A stretch of DNA of 64,000 bases from assembly GCF_025369935.1 (NCBI RefSeq), contig NZ_CP104467.1, positions 5,897,001 to 5,961,000 of the forward strand. The letters run 5' to 3'. The translations under genes were made by a program, and so were the position numbers. The stretch comes from Paenibacillus andongensis (GTDB lineage: Bacteria > Bacillota > Bacilli > Paenibacillales > NBRC-103111). The notes beneath the pieces are model-generated. The model searched no databases. It worked only from the letters and a program-made list of their open reading frames with translations, and had not been told where the DNA came from. Below, in pieces: positions 35,987 through 45,007 of this stretch. The first letter of the stretch is position 1, and each line of letters begins with the position of its first letter.

Positions 35987-37113
35987 TGGGCTTCTTCCTT
36001 CATGAGATACGACAAAAGCCTACTCTTGCCATTCTCACAGTAAAGGATAGTAATCGTGTCTTTCGCGGCAATCTGGACAATTTCAAGGATTTAATACAAA
36101 CTGGCGAACGACTTGGTGTTGATGTATACATCGTGACTGCGAAGGATTTCAACTTATCCAGCCCCGAAATATATGGTTATCGTTTTAATGAAGAAACAAA
36201 AAAATGGAGCAGGGAACTCGTTCCCGCTCCACAAGTCGTATACAATCGTATTCCCTATCGCAAGATGGAAATGAAGCCTGAGGTCCAGCAAACCATTCAA
36301 TCATGCAATCGCAGCACCAGCGTTCAGTTATTCAATCCTTCCTTCTTCAATAAATGGACCTTGTTTGGTTGGTTAAATAGTGCCAAAGAAAGCAAACCTT
36401 ATATACCCGATACGTTGCAATTGAACTCAGCAAATGATCTGACTCAACTATTGCGTAAACATGCCGTTCTCTACTTAAAACCAGTAAAAGGTAAAGCTGG
36501 GAGAGGCATTATGCGCATAGATCGATTAACGACTGCAAATGGCCGCCGTAATTATAGGCTAAGCCGCCAAGAAGATAAGAAGATGACTTATAGTTACCAT
36601 AATTCCACGGATGAACTGTGGAATGAATGGAATAAACACCGGGGTACTCATGACTATATCGTGCAGCAAGGTATCGCTTTAACAAGATACAAAGACCGCG
36701 CCTACGATTTACGCGCTTTAGTTCAGAAGACGTCCAAAGGTGTCTGGAGTGTATCGGGTATTGGAGCTCGTGTAGCGGGTAGAGCTAGCATCACGACACA
36801 TGTGCCTCGCGGCGGATCCATCGACGAGCCACGCAAATTGCTTACGAGTGCGTTTGGCGCCACGGAAGCGACAAATATTTTGAAGCGAGTTCGTAAAGCC
36901 GCTGTTACACTCGCTGCGCAAATTGAGAAGTCATCCGGTAATCAACTTGGTGAAATGTCTATGGATATTGGTGTCGATACCGCAGGACACATCTGGTTTT
37001 TCGAAGCTAATTCTAAACCAATGAAATTCGACGAACCCAAAATTCGTCAAAAATCACTTGAACGTATTATCCGTTACAGCCTATACCTAATCAATAATGA
37101 GAGAAGAAGGTGA
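35986..37113 (+). CDS. YheC/YheD-type ATP-grasp protein, short form (4 of 5)
   Basis: 375 residues. Begins near KPTLAILTVKDSN, has VPAPQVVYNRIPYRK, glycine loop YLKPVKGKAGRGIMRI and closing MDIGVD and FFEANSKPM. The tail after NSKP differs from its relatives (lacks the GRSIF sequence), which hints at a different substrate or weaker constraint. The ATG overlaps the TAA of gene 3; the GGAGGG site lies within gene 3. Confidence 0.88.
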   Translation: MGFFLHEIRQKPTLAILTVKDSNRVFRGNLDNFKDLIQTGERLGVDVYIVTAKDFNLSSPEIYGYRFNEETKKWSRELVPAPQVVYNRIPYRKMEMKPEVQQTIQSCNRSTSVQLFNPSFFNKWTLFGWLNSAKESKPYIPDTLQLNSANDLTQLLRKHAVLYLKPVKGKAGRGIMRIDRLTTANGRRNYRLSRQEDKKMTYSYHNSTDELWNEWNKHRGTHDYIVQQGIALTRYKDRAYDLRALVQKTSKGVWSVSGIGARVAGRASITTHVPRGGSIDEPRKLLTSAFGATEATNILKRVRKAAVTLAAQIEKSSGNQLGEMSMDIGVDTAGHIWFFEANSKPMKFDEPKIRQKSLERIIRYSLYLINNERRR

Positions 37114-37119
37114 TTATGC

Positions 37120-38238
37120 TTGTCTTCGAAACGACTGGGCGTACTCGCTATCTATTTAAGTAAATCTCGGCTCGAAGAGCTTTCTTACTTTCAACGCCTA
37201 AGTAGGGAAGGAAAGAAACTTGGTGTTCAAGTTGAGGTATTTACCCCGGATGACGTCGAAGGAGACAATGCCGTTCGTACGCTGACGTATGATTCGGGTC
37301 TGGGTAAATGGATTCGCAAGCGAACTTCTTTGCCCCCTGTTATTTATGATCGTTGCCGGTATAAAGCGGCGGCAAATTATCAGATACTCAAAGCATTTCG
37401 GAATCAACATGCCGAGCTTACCTTTTTAAGCAGACCTTTAGCTAATAAATGGTCGATGCATCAAACCCTTTCAGAGAATGAAAGCATTCGCCCCTATTTA
37501 CCAGCTACTGTACGATTTAGCTCCGTACAGGAGCTGCTGAAGGTGCTAAAGAAGCACAAGTTAATCTACGTAAAACCGAAGAATGGCACGGGTGGAAGAG
37601 GAATATTACGAATTGAACAGCTCGGTTCAGATCTTTATTTATTGCAAGGAAGGAATCAGCAGCGAACCATCATCGCTCCATTCCGCGCTACGGAAAAACA
37701 GCTTGCGATCAAACTGCATACCCTGAAATTGAGCCCCGATTATGTGGTTCAACAAGGAATCCAATTAACTCTGAGGGATGGCCGGGTGCATGATTATCGT
37801 TTGCTAATTCAAAAAAATGGCCAAGGCGAGTGGGAAGTAACCGGTTGTGCGGGCCGTATTGGCCCTCATCACAGTATCACTTCGAATCTGCATGGGGGCG
37901 GAAGTGCGGTAACGCAGGAAAAACTGTTAGCCTATCGCTTCTCTTCTGAAGAAAAAATGGATGCAATCAAGAAAGAGATGAACAGCTTTGCCTATAAGCT
38001 CGCTAACTTTTTGGAAACTAAATTCGGCAAGTTGTGCGAGTTAGGCATGGATATTGCCGTAGATCCTAAAGGTCATGTATGGCTTCTTGAAGTCAATCCG
38101 AAGCCATCACGCGAAGTTTTTCGCAAAATTGGCCAACATTCGATTTATCAGAAGGCGGTTACAAGACCACTTGAATATGCTGTCTGGATGATGAAACAAA
38201 AGAAAATAAAAATAGAAGAACAAAAAAACGAATCATAG
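37120..38238 (+). CDS. YheC/YheD-type ATP-grasp protein, short form (5 of 5)
   Basis: 372 residues from a TTG at 37120, with AAGGTGA upstream that overlaps the stop of gene 4. LPPVIYDRCRYK, glycine loop YVKPKNGTGGRGILRI and closing LGMDIAVD and LEVNPKPSREVF are present; note NPKP in place of NSKP. It ends in a Lys-rich tail. Last of the five genes; the zinc-exporter repressor gene converges from the other side. Confidence 0.88.
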   Translation: MSSKRLGVLAIYLSKSRLEELSYFQRLSREGKKLGVQVEVFTPDDVEGDNAVRTLTYDSGLGKWIRKRTSLPPVIYDRCRYKAAANYQILKAFRNQHAELTFLSRPLANKWSMHQTLSENESIRPYLPATVRFSSVQELLKVLKKHKLIYVKPKNGTGGRGILRIEQLGSDLYLLQGRNQQRTIIAPFRATEKQLAIKLHTLKLSPDYVVQQGIQLTLRDGRVHDYRLLIQKNGQGEWEVTGCAGRIGPHHSITSNLHGGGSAVTQEKLLAYRFSSEEKMDAIKKEMNSFAYKLANFLETKFGKLCELGMDIAVDPKGHVWLLEVNPKPSREVFRKIGQHSIYQKAVTRPLEYAVWMMKQKKIKIEEQKNES

Positions 38239-38283
38239 TGCAAGCAATCGGAAGCATCAGCTAATGACTAGCCAGCTTCCGTC

Positions 38284-38658
38284 CTACATATGCTGAAGAT
38301 GTCCCAATGTTTGAACAAAAATTTGCTCTATATGATTATCGTCTAGCGAATAAAAGACCGTTTTACCCACTTTACGTCTTTTGACAATGTGCAAATCCCG
38401 CAAGTAGCGAAGCTGATGCGAGACAGCCGACTGCCCCATCGCAAGAAGCGTTGCAAGATCATGTACGCATAGCTCCCTTTGCTGCAGGTAATAGATCATT
38501 TTAACCCTTGTCGGGTCGCCTAAGGCTTTGAATACCTCCGCAATCCCTACCGCTTGCTCCTCGGTTATTTGAGGTTCCTGCATAAGTTCTACCGAATCAG
38601 CACCTGTACAAGCACATGTGTCCTCTCTTTCACTTGCTTCTATCCCTATTTTTCCCAT
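38284..38658 (-). CDS. ArsR/SmtB-family metal-responsive repressor
   Basis: Winged-helix repressor released by metal, probably zinc or cadmium. 124 residues. The N-terminus carries CAC (about residues 15-17), the helix preceding the wing has ELCVHDLA (metal-site Cys), QSAVSHQLRYLR is the recognition helix, and the C-terminus has DDNHIEQIF (alpha-5 Asp/His site). This combination resembles CadC/CzrA proteins. AGGAGGG precedes the ATG. It is second in a minus-strand pair with the CDF exporter, 27 bases apart, so it is autoregulated with it through the operator at 39751. Confidence 0.9.
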   Translation of the reverse strand: MGKIGIEASEREDTCACTGADSVELMQEPQITEEQAVGIAEVFKALGDPTRVKMIYYLQQRELCVHDLATLLAMGQSAVSHQLRYLRDLHIVKRRKVGKTVFYSLDDNHIEQIFVQTLGHLQHM

Positions 38659-38685
38659 GATTATCCCTCCTTAATGCTTGCTTAG

Positions 38686-39684
38686 CTATACTTTTAGTTC
38701 CGGGTGGGTGTTAGTCGAGTTTTCAATTTGTATAGTAGCATGCGTGATTTGAAATCGTTCCTCGATTTGATGAATAGCTTGCTGGAGAACGATCTGACTA
38801 TCACGATCATCCGCAATGAGCAAATGGCAGCTCAGAGAATCAAGACCTGAAGTAATCGTCCAAATGTGTAAATCGTGAACATTGATAACACCATCAATGC
38901 TCTCGAGCACGTGTTTGACATCACTATAAGACACGGCTTCGGGAGTTCCTTCCATCAATATATGAATCGTTGATTTCAGTACACTCCAAGCCCCTTTAAG
39001 AATAAGTAGAGACACAATGATACTAATGATTGGATCAGCCACATACCAACCGAAAATCAGCATAGCCCCACCGGCTAAAATAGCTCCAACAGAGCCCAAA
39101 GCATCCCCTAGAATATGCAGATAAGCGCTGCGCAGGTTGAGATTGCCATGCACATCCCCTTTGCGCATCAGAGCCCAAGCACTAAGCAAATTGGCTATTA
39201 AACCGACGCATGCAATGAGCATCATGGAACCACTGGCAACAGTAGGAGGATTCATAAATCGCCCAACTGCTTCCCAGATAATAAGCCCTGCTATTACAAA
39301 TAGTGTGACACCGTTGAACAGAGAGGCTAAGATTTCAACTCTATGAAACCCATAGGATTTATGTGCGGAAGACGGCTTAGCTGCGAACCAAAGGGCAGCG
39401 AGACTTAATAGCAGAGCGCCTGCATCACTTAACATATGACCCGAATCCGAGAGCAGCGCCAAGCTATTGGTCCATAAACCTCCTGCAAACTCTAAAATCA
39501 TGATGCCCGCTGTTATACAAAATGCAATCAGAAGTCCCTGTTTATTTCCGCTGTGGCCATGGTGGTGATGTCCATGATGATGTCCATGGTGTGCATGATC
39601 GTGTCCTTGGTGACCCTTGTGACCGCTGCAATTAGAATAATCTTTGTGTTGATGTGACTGCACTTCAGACTCATGATGATGCAT
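38686..39684 (-). CDS. czcD: CDF-family zinc/cadmium exporter with His-rich N-terminus
   Basis: Proton-coupled metal exporter in the cytoplasmic membrane. 332 residues from ATG 39684 with GGGAGGG six bases upstream. The first 50 residues hold many histidines (HHGHHHGHHHHGHSG), a probable metal-collecting tail. Six membrane segments follow; the zinc site in the second is SDSGHMLSDAGAL (HxxxD) and the fifth has HILGDALGS (HxxxD). The C-terminal domain is the dimerising metallochaperone-like fold. It is expressed ahead of arsR from the promoter at 39777. Confidence 0.93.
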   Translation of the reverse strand: MHHHESEVQSHQHKDYSNCSGHKGHQGHDHAHHGHHHGHHHHGHSGNKQGLLIAFCITAGIMILEFAGGLWTNSLALLSDSGHMLSDAGALLLSLAALWFAAKPSSAHKSYGFHRVEILASLFNGVTLFVIAGLIIWEAVGRFMNPPTVASGSMMLIACVGLIANLLSAWALMRKGDVHGNLNLRSAYLHILGDALGSVGAILAGGAMLIFGWYVADPIISIIVSLLILKGAWSVLKSTIHILMEGTPEAVSYSDVKHVLESIDGVINVHDLHIWTITSGLDSLSCHLLIADDRDSQIVLQQAIHQIEERFQITHATIQIENSTNTHPELKV

Positions 39685-39750
39685 AGAATTCCCTCCCTGT
39701 GTCTCAACCATTTAGAATGGTGTACCGCTATTTGATTTATAAGTGATCTT

Positions 39751-39774
39751 ATATATGAGCATTTACTCATATAT
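39751..39774 (-). promoter_or_regulatory. ArsR/SmtB operator
   Basis: Perfect nine-base inverted repeat atatatgag / ctcatatat with six bases between, the usual form of SmtB/CzrA operators. It lies right after the -10 box of the czcD promoter, so bound repressor should block transcription start. Confidence 0.8.
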
Positions 39775-39776
39775 TC

Positions 39777-39806
39777 ATAATAGTTACTTAAACAGGCTGA
39801 TGTCAA
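39777..39806 (-). promoter_or_regulatory. Promoter of czcD-arsR
   Basis: TTGACA (39801-39806) and TATTAT (39777-39782) on the minus strand with 18 bases between. Confidence 0.75.
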
Positions 39807-39818
39807 TACGGCTTCTGC

Positions 39819-39870
39819 AAAAAAAAAAGATCGATTCATCTGCTCACATCACATGAGCCTGAATCGATCT
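39819..39870 (-). terminator. Terminator after the gerP-type gene
   Basis: Perfect 11-base stem agatcgattca / tgaatcgatct with an inner ctca/tgag pair, followed by ten T residues on the minus strand. Confidence 0.9.
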
Positions 39871-39894
39871 AACGAATGATTGTCTAACTGCCAG

Positions 39895-40119
39895 CTATGT
39901 CGCTGTTGCGACTTTGTTCGCACCAGCCTCTATCCCATCCGGGTCAAACGTAATCGTTGCGCTAAACAGCGTATTGGATACCGCGAAATCTCCCGTTATT
40001 CCACCGCCGCCGCCGGAATATGACTTGGATGCACTTGTTGGAGCAATTACGAAAGTATCACCGTTTACCAGACTTCCTTCATTTCTATTAATGTTGAATA
40101 TTCCTACAAAAGAAGGCAT
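39895..40119 (-). CDS. GerPA/GerPF-type spore germination protein
   Basis: Small spore-coat protein needed for germinants to pass the coat. 74 residues. MPSFVGIFNINRNEGSLVNG, GDTFVIAP and the Gly-rich turn before TGDFAVSN match the GerPA/GerPF pattern, ending in a DPDGIEA motif. Unlike B. subtilis, it is a lone gene, not part of a six-gene gerP operon. AAAGGGTG lies nine bases before the ATG. Confidence 0.88.
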   Translation of the reverse strand: MPSFVGIFNINRNEGSLVNGDTFVIAPTSASKSYSGGGGGITGDFAVSNTLFSATITFDPDGIEAGANKVATAT

Positions 40120-40154
40120 TTCTGATCAGCACCCTTTATCTATCAAAGTTCTAC

Positions 40155-40162
40155 AGTGTATG
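40155..40162 (-). promoter_or_regulatory. Possible sporulation -10 box before the gerP-type gene
   Basis: CATACACT on the minus strand fits the sigma-E -10 consensus (and nearly sigma-K), 36 bases before the start codon. No good -35 box at standard spacing, so this is tentative. Confidence 0.3.
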
Positions 40163-40197
40163 CCCACCTAGCCAAATTTGCGACAGCTTACCCTCAA

Positions 40198-40866
40198 TTA
40201 CAAATATTCAAGCAGTTCAGCGAAGCTGCGGATTCGTATATGTGCCCCCTCCAGCTCACCCGACTCTCGAAAACCTGCATAATCGCAAGCGGCTACGGTT
40301 AGGTTATTTCGTAGTCCCGCCTCTACGTCGGAAGAGCGATCGCCTACCATCCAGGCTGATTGTATATGATGTGTTTCCAACAGTATTTGGACTAAATCCA
40401 CCTTGGATCTCGTTTGATATTGCCCTGCGCTGTACAATCCTTCGAAAAACTGCCCCACACCTTTAGCTTCAATGACATGCTTCACATAATCTTCGAGTCC
40501 ATTGCTCGCTACAAATAAACGAATTCCTTTGCTATGTAAAACTTGTAAGGTTTCAGCGACACCTTCATACAGCACCCCTTGCCCTTGCTGCAGCCCTTCC
40601 ATTTGATACTTGATCAGCAGCTTATCTGCTTCCTGTCGAGTCGCAATCTGCTCATCCGGCATTACCCGTTCCCAGATGTGCTCAAGCAACATGCCTAACG
40701 CCCCTAGAATTCGTTCTTCCGGTGGAGTCTCCCCAGTAAAAAGGCCTTTTGCTCGAAGCTCATCGAACGTCTTATGGTAAGCAGGCAGAAGTAAGGTCTC
40801 CGTCTGAAATAGTGTTCCATCCAAGTCAAATAGCATCGCTTCTGGTTGTTTTCTCTGATTACTCAT
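40198..40866 (-). CDS. HAD-family phosphatase
   Basis: Cytoplasmic phosphohydrolase with a Cof/Gph-like cap. 222 residues. Motif I FDLDGTLFQTE (nucleophile Asp), motif II VASNG, motif III Lys in RSKVDL, and motif IV VGDRSSDVEAG. AAGGAG lies seven bases before the second ATG (40866), which is preferred to the ATG two codons earlier. The substrate is not predictable; it is near nagB-nagA but on the opposite strand. Confidence 0.85.
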   Translation of the reverse strand: MSNQRKQPEAMLFDLDGTLFQTETLLLPAYHKTFDELRAKGLFTGETPPEERILGALGMLLEHIWERVMPDEQIATRQEADKLLIKYQMEGLQQGQGVLYEGVAETLQVLHSKGIRLFVASNGLEDYVKHVIEAKGVGQFFEGLYSAGQYQTRSKVDLVQILLETHHIQSAWMVGDRSSDVEAGLRNNLTVAACDYAGFRESGELEGAHIRIRSFAELLEYL

Positions 40867-41132
40867 TCTCATGCTCCTTCTACGTTTATTTATCGAAAAT
40901 GATTAAAATGATCTTAGATAAGAATGGCAAACATACCCAAGTAAGTCAATGTTCATATTTAGGAAAAAGCCTGTTGCCGATAAGAAAAAATTCGGTTATG
41001 ATTGAAATGAGAGTAATTTGTTTTAAAAATGATATTTTTATGCAAAATTCAATCATAATTAATCAAAATAGGTATCACCCCTTGCAAACATCCCTATTTG
41101 ATAACTTATCTATGAAAGTGAGGAAGACGATC

Positions 41133-41861
41133 ATGAACCTTCATATTTTTCAAAATCAACTAGAGCTGAATGAAGCAGGAGCTGGCATTATTACCTCGCT
41201 TGTCCAAATGCAGCCTAAAGCGGTACTCGGCTTAGCCACTGGCGGAACGCCTGTAGGCATTTATGAGGAGCTAGTTAAAGCTTACGATAAAGGAAGGGTT
41301 AGCTTTAAATCCGTCACAACCTTTAATTTGGATGAATATTGCGGTCTACCGGTAGATCACCCAGAAAGCTATCACGCTTATATGCAGCAGCATTTGTTTG
41401 CACATATCGACTTACCTAGTGATAGAGCCCATATCCCAAACGGAAATGCAGCGGATCTAGAAGCGGAATGCGAGCGTTATAATCAACTTTTGGAAGAAGC
41501 GAAGCAGATCGATTTGCAAATTCTCGGCTTAGGCCATAATGGGCATATTGGTTTCAATGAGCCCGATCATTCCTTGATCAGCGGTACACACCGCGTAGAA
41601 TTAAAAGCGGAGACACGCGAAGCGAATGCACGTTACTTCAACTCCATCAATGAGGTTCCGACTCATGCCTTAACTATGGGAGTGGGCACCATTTTGAAAG
41701 CCAAAACGATCCTGTTGATCGTTCGTGGAGCCGATAAAGCCGAGATCGTACATCGGGCACTTACAGGTCCGATTACTACGGAAATACCAGCAACTCTTTT
41801 GCAAACTCACCCACACCTTGTCGTTCTTCTTGATGCTGAGGCGGGGAGGCTTTTTGAATGA
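41133..41861 (+). CDS. nagB: Glucosamine-6-phosphate deaminase
   Basis: Converts glucosamine-6-phosphate to fructose-6-phosphate plus ammonia. 242 residues from ATG 41133 with GTGAGGAAG upstream; an open frame back to 40749 is spurious. Motifs: LGLATGGTPVGIYEEL (phosphate loop), NLDEYCGL (catalytic Asp) and LGLGHNGHIGFNEP (His and Glu of ring opening). It overlaps nagA by four bases (ATGA), so they are a coupled pair. No NagR operator recognised. Confidence 0.95.
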   Translation: MNLHIFQNQLELNEAGAGIITSLVQMQPKAVLGLATGGTPVGIYEELVKAYDKGRVSFKSVTTFNLDEYCGLPVDHPESYHAYMQQHLFAHIDLPSDRAHIPNGNAADLEAECERYNQLLEEAKQIDLQILGLGHNGHIGFNEPDHSLISGTHRVELKAETREANARYFNSINEVPTHALTMGVGTILKAKTILLIVRGADKAEIVHRALTGPITTEIPATLLQTHPHLVVLLDAEAGRLFE

Positions 41862-43030
41862 GTGAACTTGTGATTTCGGGGGCTAAGATCGTTACTGAGC
41901 AAGGAATCATCGAGCGGGGCATCCTTCATGTGAAGGATGGCTTTATCGCTTTTGTTGGCGATATGTCCCAGTGGGACCCCTCATCTGCCGGTTCTGCCGC
42001 TAGGTCCGTCGATGCCCATGGAAGCTGGTTGCTGCCAGGATTCATCGATGTTCACGTTCATGGTGGATACGGCGCCGATTTCATGGATTCGAATCCAGAG
42101 ACACTTGATATTATTACTCGGTTTCATGCCTTACACGGCACAACCTCCATGCTGGCTACGACGATGACAGCGACTCGAGAGGCGATTGATCGGGTGCTTG
42201 GTGAAGTAGACCGCTATAAGAGCCAGGAGATGCCTTACGCTCAGCTGCTCGGCGTACATCTGGAAGGTCCATTCATCTCACCCAAATGGGCAGGCGCGCA
42301 GGATCCGAACCTCATGGTACCGCCTCAGCTCTCATGGATTGAAGACTGGCACGAACGCTATCCGCAGCTCATGAAGCAGTTAACCCTGGCCCCCGAACGC
42401 GAGGGAGGCCTCGAAATGATCGCGTGGCTGCGCGATCATGGCATCGTTGCCGCCTGCGGCCACACCGACGCGACCTATGCCGACATTCAGTCAGCGGTTC
42501 GCGAAGGGCTTACGCATGCGGTGCACACCTACAACGCGATGAAGCCGCTGCATCATCGCGAGCCCGGAACCGTCGGTGCGATACTCACCGACGAACGCGT
42601 CAGCGGCGAAGTGATCGCTGATGGGCACCACGTGCACCCAGCAGCGATCCGCCTGCTGGCTATGGTAAAGCAGCCGCATGGCTTGCTGCTGATCACAGAC
42701 GCCATGTCAGCCGCGGGACTCGGCGACGGGCAGTATGAGCTGGGCGGGCAAGCCGTGACCGTACAGTCGGGCGTAGCCCGGCTGACGGAAGGCGGCGCAC
42801 TCGCCGGCAGCACGCTGACGATGATCGAAGCGCTCCGGTTTATGGTGCGCGAGGTCGGTGTCAGCGTCGAAGACGCGAGCCGCTTCGCGAGCGGCAACCC
42901 TGCGAGGCTGCTGCGCCTCGAGGCATCGCACGGCTCGATTGCGCAGGGCAAGCAGGCTGACTTGCTGCTTGTCAGCCCTGAATTAGAGCTCGAACATGTG
43001 TGGGTTCGCGGCAAGGAAATTACAGCATAA
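41858..43030 (+). CDS. nagA: N-acetylglucosamine-6-phosphate deacetylase
   Basis: First committed step of GlcNAc-6-phosphate use, supplying NagB. 390 residues. Metal and substrate motifs: DVHVHGGYGADFMD (HxH), HLEGPFISPKWAGAQ, CGHTDATY, HTYNAMKPLHHREPG and ITDAMSAAG (catalytic Asp). Amidohydrolase TIM barrel with small beta domains at both ends. The 3' half (from about 42270) is markedly richer in G and C than the 5' half. Pathway end point is glycolysis. Confidence 0.95.
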   Translation: MSELVISGAKIVTEQGIIERGILHVKDGFIAFVGDMSQWDPSSAGSAARSVDAHGSWLLPGFIDVHVHGGYGADFMDSNPETLDIITRFHALHGTTSMLATTMTATREAIDRVLGEVDRYKSQEMPYAQLLGVHLEGPFISPKWAGAQDPNLMVPPQLSWIEDWHERYPQLMKQLTLAPEREGGLEMIAWLRDHGIVAACGHTDATYADIQSAVREGLTHAVHTYNAMKPLHHREPGTVGAILTDERVSGEVIADGHHVHPAAIRLLAMVKQPHGLLLITDAMSAAGLGDGQYELGGQAVTVQSGVARLTEGGALAGSTLTMIEALRFMVREVGVSVEDASRFASGNPARLLRLEASHGSIAQGKQADLLLVSPELELEHVWVRGKEITA

Positions 43031-43049
43031 GTTGGCTTGACGCACAAAA

Positions 43050-43087
43050 CCCCGACTTCGTCTAATCGCGAAGCCGGGGCTTTTTTC
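43050..43087 (+). terminator. Terminator after nagBA
   Basis: 11-base stem ccccgacttcg / cgaagccgggg followed by CTTTTTTC, 20 bases past the nagA stop. Confidence 0.9.
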
Positions 43088-43194
43088 ATCTCCACTCTTT
43101 GAAGCTCTTGTAAATTTGCAGGAAAATACCAACTTTTGTCGAAAATCCCTAACACCATACTTGAGCTCACACAAGAAAGGGTTTGACGCCTAAT

Positions 43195-43953
43195 ATGATA
43201 TATTTGATAAAAATCGCTTACACGATATTATTCCCTCCTGGAATTATCATACTTCTACTCTTAGCTATTGCTTTATGGCTGAAGCAAAAAAAGGAGTACC
43301 TCGGCACACTTCTTGTTGGTTTAGCCGCACTTCTCTTAGGCGTATCCTCCATGCCTTATTTCGGCAATACGTTACTAAATTCCATTGAAAAAAGATACAC
43401 ACCACCGGTTCAAGTGTCCGGCGACGTGCTAGTTCTACTCACTGGAGGCGCAACCTTAGATCATGAAGACCCTCTTACCAAAGGGGAAGGATATCTGACA
43501 GGAAACACAGCCGCACGTGTATTAACAGTTGCTGAGCTATACCGAAGCACAAAGCTGCCTATCCTTTTGTCTGGCGGTCAAGTGTTCAGTGACACCGGCA
43601 ATGAATCTCAGATTGCTAAAAGGCACCTTCTCGCGCTTGGCGTTCCCGAATCGTCCATTTCCATGGACGATAAGAGTCGCAATACCGAGGAAAATGCCGT
43701 GAATACACAAGCTATTCTTACAGAAAAAGGTTGGAAAGCTCCAATTCTCATCACATCTGCCTTCCACATGGCCCGATCCGTTAAGCAATTCCAAAAACTC
43801 AAAATTGACGTGATCCCCTACCCTACTGACTATATTTCTGGGCAGAATCAGCAGCTTAGTATCAACAAATTCATTCCATCTTCCAGCGGTTTATCCACCA
43901 CAACAATTGCACTGAAGGAATTCTTAGGCTTGTTTGCAGCTAGGAACAATTAG
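43195..43953 (+). CDS. DUF218/YdcF-like membrane protein
   Basis: 252 residues: two N-terminal membrane segments (about 5-27 and 35-55), then a DUF218 domain. Domain motifs: VLVLLTGGAT, ILLSGGQ, SRNTEENAVNT and TSAFHMARSV. Family members (SanA, ElyC, YdcF) act in envelope synthesis or drug tolerance. The start is uncertain: ATG 43195 has AAGGG 13 bases away, and a TTG at 43183 is almost touching it. Confidence 0.8.
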   Translation: MIYLIKIAYTILFPPGIIILLLLAIALWLKQKKEYLGTLLVGLAALLLGVSSMPYFGNTLLNSIEKRYTPPVQVSGDVLVLLTGGATLDHEDPLTKGEGYLTGNTAARVLTVAELYRSTKLPILLSGGQVFSDTGNESQIAKRHLLALGVPESSISMDDKSRNTEENAVNTQAILTEKGWKAPILITSAFHMARSVKQFQKLKIDVIPYPTDYISGQNQQLSINKFIPSSSGLSTTTIALKEFLGLFAARNN

Positions 43954-43981
43954 AACGGAGCACCGCTTGTTGTGCTCATTC

Positions 43982-44010
43982 AAGCAACGACGGCTATCCT
44001 TGCTTTTTTT
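43982..44010 (+). terminator. Possible terminator after the DUF218 gene
   Basis: Short stem agcaa / ttgct followed by seven T residues. A second hairpin gagcac / gtgctc lies just upstream (43956-43979). Modest strength. Confidence 0.5.
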
Positions 44011-44057
44011 GTTTCTGAAACACTGAGAAATGGTGTATTGGCGGATAGGCTCGGAAA

Positions 44058-44197
44058 CACCTCCTGCAAAAAGTACATTTATTTTAGATGATTTGCTGTT
44101 TTCAAGGTGCTTACCTGTAAAATCTGCATCTCATTTGATCAAAAGGCGCCTAATAGCGAATAAAGTGTTGATTTAGATGTATCTTTTGCAGGTCCTC
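44058..44197. repeat. Palindromic intergenic element
   Basis: Inverted arms cctgcaaaa (44063-44071) and ttttgcagg (44184-44192) with weaker pairing continuing inward (about 7 of 10 further bases) and about 110 bases between. Together with the rest of the 470-base gap at 43954-44422 it holds no credible gene. It is unlike the palindrome at 17.6 kb. Confidence 0.55.
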
Positions 44198-44422
44198 CCC
44201 TATAACACTATTTTTTGTATAGTTTGTCATGTATGAAATGCAAGTTGTTCATCCGCTGTAATTGCTTACGGACAACTGCGGCTTCTTTTTTTCTTTCTTT
44301 CCTTTTATTTTCATCAATCAGTTCTGCCTAGCTTGGTTTGGCGCGCTATATACACAAAAACAGGCCTCTCGGCCCGTTAATTGTTTCTTGATTTATCCTA
44401 CTTCCTTGACCTTACCGCCTGC

Positions 44423-44992
44423 TTAAAAAACCTTCTGCGCCTCTCGATCATCCTTCAAAATCTCAACAGCTTCTCTAAATCGCAGGGAATGCACAATTTC
44501 CCGCTCACGGAGGAACTTAAGACTGTCCTGCAAATCAACGTCGTCGGTTAGATCAATCAACCATTGATAGGTGGCTCTTGCTTTCTCCTCTGCGGCAATG
44601 TCCTCATAGAGGTCCGCAATGGGGTCTCCTTTGGCTTGTATGTAAGCAGCCGTCCAAGGCACTCCGGACGCATTCTGATAAAAGGGCGCCCTGTCATGAC
44701 TTACGTAGTGATCATCTAAACCAGCAGCTTTCAGCATATCTATCGTCGCATCCTTGGTCAGCTTATAGACCATCGTAGCAATCATCTCGAGATGGGCAAA
44801 CTCTTCCGTCCCAATGTCCGTTAGAAGCCCCACCACCTTATCTGGGATCGAATAGCGTTGATTCAAGTATCGTAGTGCCGCAGCAAGCTCCCCATCAGCG
44901 CCACCATATTGCTCGAGCAGGAGTTTAGCCATCCGAGGGTCGCATTTACTGACTCTGACCGGATACTGCAGCTTTTTTTCATAAATCCACAT
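44423..44992 (-). CDS. cotJC: Spore coat protein CotJC (manganese-catalase type)
   Basis: Inner-coat protein of the Mn-catalase family. 189 residues. Di-metal helix motifs TEEFAHLEMIATM, AAEEKARATYQW and REREIVHSLRF (Glu and His ligands). Third gene of a cotJA-cotJB-cotJC series. In Bacillus the operon is made in the mother cell under sigma-E. Catalase activity is inferred from conserved ligands. Confidence 0.95.
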   Translation of the reverse strand: MWIYEKKLQYPVRVSKCDPRMAKLLLEQYGGADGELAAALRYLNQRYSIPDKVVGLLTDIGTEEFAHLEMIATMVYKLTKDATIDMLKAAGLDDHYVSHDRAPFYQNASGVPWTAAYIQAKGDPIADLYEDIAAEEKARATYQWLIDLTDDVDLQDSLKFLREREIVHSLRFREAVEILKDDREAQKVF

Positions 44993-45007
44993 GCGCTCTC
45001 CTCCTTC

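Noticed and set aside
40749..41132. Longer nagB start
   Set aside because: It runs antisense through the HAD gene; the real start with a ribosome site is 41133.
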